From assembly GCA_030674185.1 (NCBI GenBank), contig JAPXFY010000022.1, forward strand, positions 4,544,391 to 4,559,390: a stretch of DNA of 15,000 bases. The letters are read 5' to 3'. Position numbers and translations under genes: made by a program. Below the pieces are notes generated by a model. It saw only the letters and a list, made by a program, of their open reading frames with translations, searched no databases and had not been told where the DNA came from. Source of the DNA: Monoplex corrugatus. Lineage: Eukaryota; Mollusca; Gastropoda; Littorinimorpha; Ranellidae. Below, piece after piece: positions 9,326 through 15,000 of the stretch. Each line of letters begins with the position of its first letter. Positions within the stretch are counted from its first letter, which is position 1.

Positions 9326-9491
9326 CGACAAAAACAGCAACAACAACAACAACAACAACGACGACAACAACAACAACAACACAACAACAAACAAAACCCC
9401 ATCCCACAGAGATTTTAAAGGGACTGATGGGGACTCGAACTCACAATATTCAAGTCATAATTCATCACGTTAACCACTACACCACGGCGAC
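8869..9491 (-). mobile_element. tRNA-derived SINE, copy 2, split by a CAA/CGA expansion
   Basis: The 5' end at 9491 on the minus strand has the same tRNA-like head as copy 1. Box A (TGGTGTAGTGGT) lies at 9484-9473 and box B (GTTCGAGTCC) at 9440-9431. The head part covers about 9398-9491 and the 3' part about 8869-9011; both align with copy 1 at high identity. In copy 1 the two parts are joined by GCCAAAAAATTCCC. In copy 2 about 385 bases of CAA/CGA repeat replace that A-run. Copy 2 also has a short GTGC insertion near 8941. Its 3' end sits about 10 bases from the 5' end of copy 1, so the two lie head to tail. The box B match is kept, but the expansion would greatly lengthen any transcript. 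Confidence 0.85.
9012..9397. repeat. (CAA/CGA)n expansion inside SINE copy 2
   Basis: Triplets are CGA at about 9018-9040 and 9061-9082, and otherwise mainly CAA with scattered CGA. Apparent frames of poly-Asn, poly-Thr, poly-Cys or poly-Val across it are repeat artefacts. It sits exactly where copy 1 has an A-run. Confidence 0.93.
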
Positions 9492-9497
9492 AGGTAA

Positions 9498-11338
9498 GCA
9501 CGAACTCTTAAGTTATGCCAGTATGACAATCACTAACCTGTGCTCACTTTTAGTTATGCCAGAATGACATGACAATCACCAACCTTTGTTAACTCTTAGT
9601 TATGCCAGCATGACATGACAATCACCAACCTGTGTTAACTCTTAGTTATGCCAGCATGACAATCACCAACCTGTGTTAACTCTTAGTTATGCCAGCATGA
9701 CATGACAATCACCAACCTATGTTAACTCTTAGTTATGCCAGCATGACAATCACCAACCTGTGTTAACTCTTAGCTATGCCAGCATGACATGACAATCACC
9801 AACCTGTGTTAACTCTTAGTTATGCCAGCATGACAATCACCAACCTGTGTTAACTCTTAGTTATGCCAGCATGACATGACAATCACCAACCTGTGTTAAC
9901 TCTTAGTTATGCCAGAATGACAATCACCAACCTGTGTTAACTCTTAGTTATGCCAGCATGACAATCACCAACCTGTGTTAACTCTTAGTTATGCCAGCAT
10001 GACATGACAATCACCAACCTGTGTTAACTCTTAGTTATGCCAGAATGACAATCACCAACCTGTGTTAACTCTTAGTTATGCCAGCATGACATGACAATCA
10101 CCAACCTATGTTAACTCTTAGTTATGCCAGCATGACAATCACCAACCTGTGTTAACTCTTAGCTATGCCAGCATGACATGACAATCACCAACCTGTGTTA
10201 ACTCTTAGTTATGCCAGCATGACAATCACCAACCTGTGTTAACTCTTAGTTATGCCAGAATGACAATCACCAACCTATGTTAACTCTTAGTTATGCCAGC
10301 ATGACATGACTATCACCAACCTGTGTTAACTCTTAGTTATGTCAGAATGACAATCACCAACCTGTGTTAACTCTTAGTTATGCCAGCATGACAATCACCA
10401 AGATATGTTAACTGTTAGTTATGCCAGCATGACATGACAATCACCAACCTATGTTAACTCTTAGTTATGCCAGCATGACAATCACCAACCTTTGTTAACT
10501 CTTAGTTATGCCAGCATGACATGACAAACACCATCCTGTGTTAACTCTCAGTTATGCCAGAATGACATGACAATCACAGACCTGTGTTAACTCTTAGTTA
10601 TGCCAGCATGACATGACAATCACCAACCTGTGTTAACTCTTAGTTATGCCAGCATGACATGACAAACACCATCCTGTGTTAACTCTTAGTTATGCCAGAA
10701 TGACAATCACCAACCTATGTTAACTCTTAGTTATGCCAGCATGACAATCACCAACCTTTGTTAACTCTTAGTTATGCCAGCATGACATGACAAACACCAA
10801 CCTGTGTTAACTCTTAGTTATGCCAGCATGACATGACAGTCACCAACCTGTGTTAACACTTAGTTATGCCAGCATGACATGACAATCACCAACCTGTGTT
10901 AACTCTTAGTTATGCCAGCATGACATGACAATCACCAACCTGTGTTAACTCTTAGTTATGCCAGCATGACAATCACCAACCTATGTTAACTCTTAGTTAT
11001 GCCAGCATGACATGACAATCACCAACCTGTGTTAACTCTTAGTTATGCCAGCATGACATGACAATCACCAACCTGTGTTAACTCTTAGTTATGCCAGCAT
11101 GACATGACAATCACCAAGCTATGTTAACACTTAGTTATGCCAGCATGACATGACAATCACCAACCTATGTTAACTCTTAGTTATGCCAGCATGAGAATCA
11201 CCAACCTGTGTTAACCCTTAGTTATGCCAGCATGACATGACAATCACCAACCTGTGTTAACCCTTAGTTATGCCAGCATGACATGACAATCACCAACCTG
11301 TGTTAACTCTTAGATATGCCAGCATGACTATCACCAAC
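9498..11338. repeat. 41/46-bp minisatellite, about 42 units
   Basis: The unit carries the block GTTAACTCTTAGTTATGCC, followed by AGCATGA and CAATCACCAACC. Units come in two lengths: a 41-bp form with one ATGAC and a 46-bp form with ATGAC twice. From the junction at 9527 to the junction at 11328 I read 24 long and 17 short units. Their summed length (24 x 46 + 17 x 41 = 1,801) equals the measured span exactly, so no other indel is present. The first and last units are the most diverged, as expected when the middle of an array is homogenised. The array begins a few bases after the 5' end of SINE copy 2. No open reading frame of note runs through it. Confidence 0.96.
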
Positions 11339-11616
11339 CTACGTTTTGCCGATGACAATGGTGTCATGGCTTGAAATCAACAGGAATTAGTCAGACTGGT
11401 GCCATGCCTCGACGGACACGGCAGCAACCTAGAGAATTCAGATGACCGCAGAGAGGACCAGGCTGATGACCAACAACACCAATGGCACCAGCACTGACGT
11501 CAAGGTCAGTGGACTATTGGCTGCAGACAGTACACTGCTTCAAAGACAACACAACATAATGTATATTCTGTTCGGCTTTAAAGGAAGACTGATGCGCTCC
11601 TGTGTCATATCCATGT
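11339..11616. other. Unassigned unique sequence
   Basis: This non-repetitive stretch has balanced composition and includes CAACACCAATGGCACCAGCAC. An open frame at 11442-11681 has no recognisable domain and runs into the GT repeat, so it is not called as a gene. It may be the remains of an element, but I see no evidence for which. Confidence 0.4.
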
Positions 11617-12086
11617 GTTGTGGTGTGTGCGTGTGTATGTGTGTGTGTGTGTGCGTGTGTGTGGTGTGTGTGTGTGTGTGAGTGTGTGTGTGTGAGAGAG
11701 AGAGAGAGAGCGAGAGTAAGAGAGACAGAGATAGAGACAAGAGAAACAGAGAGACAGAGAAAAATAAAGAAAGAGACAGACAGACAGACATAGATAGAAA
11801 CAGGGACAGAGAAAGACAGAAAGATAGAGAGACAGACAGACAGACAGACAAAGACAGAGAAAGAGATGAGATAGAAATAGAGAAGAGAGAAGTGGGAAAG
11901 AGAGACAGACAGACAGACAGAAAGACAGAGAAAACAGACAGACAGACAGAGAGACAGAGAAACAGAGAGAAGAGAGACAGACAGACAGAGAGACAGAGAA
12001 ACAGAGAGAAGAGAGACAGACAGACAGAGATAGAAACAGAGAGAGACAGACACAGAGAGACGCAGATAGAGAGAGAGAAAGAGATT
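11617..12086. repeat. (GT)n followed by GA / GACA-rich microsatellite
   Basis: GT dinucleotides run from about 11617 to 11692, pure GA from about 11693 to 11711, then AGACAGACAGA-type repeats continue to about 12086. A partly duplicated block containing GAGAAACAGAGAGAAGAG recurs at about 11955 and 11997. The purine strand is the plus strand throughout the GA part. Confidence 0.93.
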
Positions 12087-12248
12087 TCTGGTTCGAGGTT
12101 TGAAGTTTAAAGCAGGCGACTCATGCGACAGATTGATAGCAATGTGACCTGATCAGCTCCTATGAGTGAGATTGATTGATTATGAATAATTATAGATGGG
12201 TTATGCGCGACTGCCAATCTGCTTGTTTATTCATGCTTTGTTTTTTAG
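12087..12248. other. Unassigned unique sequence
   Basis: No coding or RNA feature was recognised. It ends at the 5' truncation of the CR1/L2-like element. Confidence 0.4.
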
Positions 12249-12798
12249 TCGGTTTTGCTCTCAAATCGTCTGCGCCATATAAGCCTGATCAGGAAGTATC
12301 TCTCTGTCGAAACAACTGCAAAACTCGTTCTCTACTTCATAATGTCTCGCATTGACTATTGCAATTCACTCCTGTCTGGTCTTCCTGCCTCCACCATTCA
12401 CATCCTACAGCGCATTCAAAACAATGCTGTACGCCTTGTACTCAAAAAGAAAAAAAGCTGACCACATATCTCCTCTCCTGGCACAACTTCACTGGCTCCC
12501 TGTATCAAAGCGCATACAGTACAAACTAGACACCATGTGCTACAAAAGCCTCAATAACGCAGCCCCCGATTACCTGTCAAGCCTACTTGAGATCTATGTT
12601 CCTTCACGTACCCTCCGCTCTGCCTCCGATCCTCTGACTTTTCGCTTTCCACGCACTAAGCTCAATACCTATGGTCCACGAGCCTTCTCTGTTTCTGGTC
12701 CACTCTCCTGGAACAAACTTCCTCTCTCAGTCCGTCAGCAACCTACTTTTGCCTCCTTCAAGTCCGCTCTCAAAACTCACCTTTTCTCCTCTGCATAA
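12249..12798 (+). pseudogene. CR1/L2-like LINE: C-terminal reverse transcriptase region, one frameshift
   Basis: The frame enters at about 12249 inside the protein and reads [19 protein letters not shown], then [15 protein letters not shown], then [17 protein letters not shown]. These blocks are typical of the region after the catalytic palm in CR1, L2 and Jockey-group non-LTR retrotransposons. A run of seven A at 12450-12456 then shifts the frame by one base; a one-base insertion explains it. The second frame continues [16 protein letters not shown], later SDPLTFRFPRTKL and WNKLPLSVR, and finishes FKSALKTHLFSSA with a TAA at 12796-12798, the usual C-terminus for this group. The catalytic motif and endonuclease are missing, so it is a 5'-truncated copy. 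Its 3' untranslated region follows and carries the terminal hairpin typical of these elements. The exact family was not determined. Confidence 0.9.
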
Positions 12799-12959
12799 AA
12801 TCCTAACCTCACTCAACCCCCCTCTGCAGCCTGTCTCCGCTCGGAGGGGAATCACTTTGTTTTAATATATAATTGTATATGATGTGCTCTCTGTGGTTTT
12901 CCATTGGTTTTATTCTTGCTTTTATTGCTTTTATTCTTTCCTCCCCATTTGTGGCCATG

Positions 12960-12961
<2 letters not shown>
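12799..12961 (+). other. Start of the 3' untranslated region of the CR1/L2-like LINE
   Basis: Pyrimidine-rich sequence follows the stop codon, with GCCTGTCTCCGCTCGGAGGG near 12830-12850 and a T-rich region before the GT tract. By position this should be the 3' untranslated region of the element. No gene is present. Confidence 0.6.
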
Positions 12962-13035
<74 letters not shown>

Positions 13036-13070
13036 CGTGTGTGTGCGTGCGTGCGTGTGTGCGTGTGTGT
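12962..13070. repeat. (GT)n microsatellite inside the LINE 3' region
   Basis: Pure GT runs from 12962 to about 13031, followed by GT with GCGT interruptions to 13070. It lies between the LINE coding end and its 3'-terminal hairpin, so the element has been expanded from within. Confidence 0.95.
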
Positions 13071-13077
13071 CTTTTCG

Positions 13078-13112
13078 GCGCTTGGATTTGATTTTGTCGA
13101 GATTTGCGCTAT
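13078..13112 (+). other. LINE 3'-terminal hairpin, copy 1
   Basis: A stem closed by GCGC at 13078-13081 and 13106-13109 encloses TTTGATTTTGTCGAGATTT, where TTGAT can pair with GTCGA using wobble pairs. It is followed by TATATAAAT. This GCGC-hairpin plus TATATAAAT arrangement resembles the 3' ends of CR1/L2-type LINEs and their dependent SINEs, which the reverse transcriptase recognises. Confidence 0.7.
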
Positions 13113-13304
13113 ATAAATATTGTAATTATTATGTATGCATGTGCGTACAGTATGTATGTATTGTATGTATACGCTTAGATTTATGTATGTATGTATGTAT
13201 GCATGTATACGCTCAGCTTAGATTTATGTATGTAAGTATGTAAGCATGTATGTATGCATGTATACGCTCATATGTATGTAGGTATGTATGCATGTATACG
13301 CTCA
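13113..13304. repeat. (ATGT)n region with reiterated GTATACGCT fragments
   Basis: ATGT tetramers are interspersed with four GTATACGCT motifs at 13167, 13205, 13260 and 13294. Three of them precede partial copies of CTTAGATTT or the terminal hairpin. It looks like a tandem amplification of the LINE 3' end together with its tail. Confidence 0.75.
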
Positions 13305-13366
13305 GCGCTTAGATTTGATTTTATCAAGATTTTGCGCTATATAAATAAAATATATTATTATTATTA
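13305..13366 (+). other. LINE 3'-terminal hairpin, copy 2, with (ATT)n tail
   Basis: GCGC at 13305-13308 pairs with GCGC at 13334-13337. Inside, TTGAT and ATCAA form a perfect inner stem around TTT. After TATATAAATAAAA the sequence ends in about five ATT triplets at 13351-13366, a typical LINE tail. The inner stem is kept in both copies although the bases differ (GTCGA against ATCAA). Confidence 0.75.
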
Positions 13367-13573
13367 TAATGGTGGCACACAGAGAATGAGATTAGTTTTT
13401 TTTTTTCACAATGCTCTACTAATGATGATGGTGAAGAAGAAAATGATGATAATCATGATACTACGGAATTCTGTCTAGGACTGAGACTGGTTGATAGGGC
13501 GATAATCTAAGCTTACCATTATAATATTATTCCTACTGGTGTAAGTCAGGCCCGAGAGATACAGATACACCCC

Positions 13574-13575
<2 letters not shown>
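13367..13575. other. Unassigned sequence with GATGAT/GAAGAA patches
   Basis: It contains a T-run at about 13397-13406 and a purine-rich AATGATGATGGTGAAGAAG patch. No gene was recognised. Confidence 0.4.
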
Positions 13576-13626
<51 letters not shown>

Positions 13627-13895
13627 GACAGACAGAAACAGAGAGAATGATAGAGTCAGAGACGTCTAGACAGATAGAGACAGAGAGAGACGGAAACAGA
13701 GAGATATAGAAAGACAGAAAGAGAGACAGAGAGAGAAAGAAAGACAGACAAAGAGAGAAAGAGATCGGGTTAGAGAGAGACAGACAAAGAGACCAAAACA
13801 GAGAGAGACCGAGACAGAAAGACAGAGAGACAGAGGGACAGAAAGAACAGAGGGACAGAGGGACAGAGACAGACAGACAGAGAAGAGAAGAGAAA

Positions 13896-13939
<44 letters not shown>

Positions 13940-13963
13940 GCAGAGACAGAGACAGAGACAGAG
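13576..13963. repeat. (GA)n and GACA-rich microsatellite
   Basis: Pure GA from 13576 to about 13617, then GACAGA-rich sequence, a second GA block near 13900-13920 and (CAGA)n at about 13920-13938. Minus-strand Ser/Leu/Cys frames are artefacts of CTCTGT repeats. Confidence 0.94.
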
Positions 13964-14090
13964 AACTCAGAACTCAGAAAATGTTTATTGTACATCAGCC
14001 TTAGGCCAAAATACATGCATGGGGAAGGGGAGGGGAGGAGATTAGATTTTCTTACACATTCATACAAGTTCTACTATCAAACTGCAGTGA
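13964..14090 (-). mobile_element. Short 3' end of an unidentified retroelement
   Basis: On the minus strand, GGCCTAAGGCTGATGTAC leads to AATAAA (13989-13984), then to two perfect tandem copies of CTGAGTT at 13977-13964 just before the CTCTGT repeat. An AATAAA followed closely by a short tandem tail resembles the 3' end of a non-LTR element or SINE. There is no coding sequence and only one copy, so the family is unknown. It interrupts two purine-rich microsatellites. Confidence 0.4.
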
Positions 14091-15000
14091 ACGACAGAGA
14101 CAGAGAAAGAGCGAAAGAGAGACAGGGTCACAGAGAGACACAGAGAGACAGAGAAGAGAGGGAGGGAGAGACAGACAGACAGACGGACTGTTAGACAGAG
14201 ACAGAGACAGAGACAGAGAGACAGAGACAGAGACAGAGACAGAGACAAGACAGAGACAGAGACAGAGACAGAGACAAAGACAGAGACAGAGACAGAGACA
14301 AAGACAGAGACAGGACAGAGAAAAACAGAGACAGAGACAAGACAGAGACAAGACAGAGAAGAGACAGAAAACAGAGAAGACAGAGACAAAGACAGAGAGA
14401 ACAGAGAAAGACAAAGACAGAGACAAGACAAAGACAGAGAAAAAGACAGAAGACAGAGACAGAGACAAGACAAAGAGACAGAGAACAGAGACAAGACAAA
14501 CAGACAGAGACAGAGACAGGAGACAAGAGACAGGACAAAGAGACAGAGGACAGACAAGACAGAGACAGAGAAGGAGACAAGAGAGACAAAAGACAAGACA
14601 GAGACAGACAGACAAACAGAGACAGACAAAGACAGAGACAGAAGACAAAAAGAGACAGAGACAGAGACAGAGAGAGACAAGACAGAGACAAAGACAAGAC
14701 AAAGACAAGACAGAGACAAAGACAAAGACAGAGACAGAGACAAGACAGAGACAAAGACAAGACAGAGACAAAGACACAGAGACAGAAGACAGAGACAAAG
14801 ACAGAAGACAGAGACAAGACAGAGACAGAGACAGAGCAGAGACAGAGACAAGAAGACAAGACAGAGAAAGACAGAAAGAGACAGAACAGAGACAAAACAA
14901 GACAAGACAGAAAAGAGACAGAGACAAACACAGAGACAAGACAAGACAGAGACAGAGACAGAGACAGACAAGACAGAGACAAACACAGAAAGACAAGACA
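14091..15000. repeat. (GACAGA)n microsatellite reaching the window edge
   Basis: More than 900 bases of GACAGA hexamers with GACAA and GAGACA variants. The plus strand is almost pure purine plus C, with very little T. Three overlapping minus-strand frames of about 260-314 codons (Leu/Ser/Cys/Val) come from the repeat and are not genes. It continues beyond 15000. Confidence 0.95.

Noticed and set aside
8982..9473. Poly-Asn, poly-Thr, poly-Val and poly-Cys reading frames
   Set aside because: They arise from CAA/CGA triplets inside SINE copy 2.
2444..11338. CRISPR array
   Set aside because: Both arrays are direct tandem repeats with no unique spacers, and the context is eukaryotic retroelements.
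11442..11681. Small hypothetical protein of 79 residues
   Set aside because: No motif is recognisable and its last part is GT-repeat translation (Cys-Val), so there is no support for a real gene.
14052..14996. Three overlapping minus-strand Leu/Ser/Cys-rich frames of 263 to 314 codons
   Set aside because: All come from the GACAGA microsatellite, which lacks stops in the complementary frames.

Overview
The window looks like animal nuclear DNA with no intact host gene, made almost entirely of tandem repeats and decayed retrotransposons. The marks of a metazoan genome are 5'-truncated non-LTR retrotransposon (LINE) tails, tRNA-derived SINEs with RNA polymerase III boxes, and very long CA, GA, CAA and GACA microsatellites. 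The mix recalls molluscs or other marine invertebrates, but that is an inference. No rRNA, complete tRNA gene, CRISPR array, operon or prokaryotic signal was seen.

Layout. Positions 1-180 hold TA/CA/TC microsatellites. Positions 645-1368 hold two 5'-truncated LINE ends on the minus strand: element A, whose C-terminus carries a CCHC zinc knuckle, and element B, which ends in a (TGA)n tail. Positions 1914-2400 are CA- and CAA-rich. Positions 2444-6876 are a single 39-bp minisatellite of 114 copies. Positions 6877-7661 are mostly unique. Positions 7662-8272 are a second, longer copy of element B on the plus strand. Positions 8566-9491 hold two head-to-tail minus-strand tRNA-SINEs, the second split by a roughly 385-bp CAA/CGA expansion in its internal A-run. 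Positions 9498-11338 are a second minisatellite built only from 41-bp and 46-bp units. Positions 11617-12086 are GT then GA/GACA repeats. Positions 12249-13366 are the 3' end of a CR1/L2-like LINE with one frameshift, a long GT tract in its 3' untranslated region and a duplicated terminal hairpin. From 13576 to the window edge the sequence is GA and GACAGA repeats, interrupted by one short element tail.

Nothing here works as a pathway. Every long open reading frame is either a LINE remnant or an artefact of repeats lacking stop codons. The 39-bp unit is open in four of six frames, which yields apparent proteins of up to about 1,500 residues. Most unit-to-unit changes alter the amino acid, so coding is unlikely.

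The points most worth a second look are: the exact two-length structure and 389-bp higher-order repeat of the second minisatellite; the local variant families and the cluster of 1-base deletions in the 39-bp array; the SINE split by a microsatellite grown from its A-run; the inverted pair of element B copies flanking the big array; and the reiterated hairpin at the LINE 3' end.
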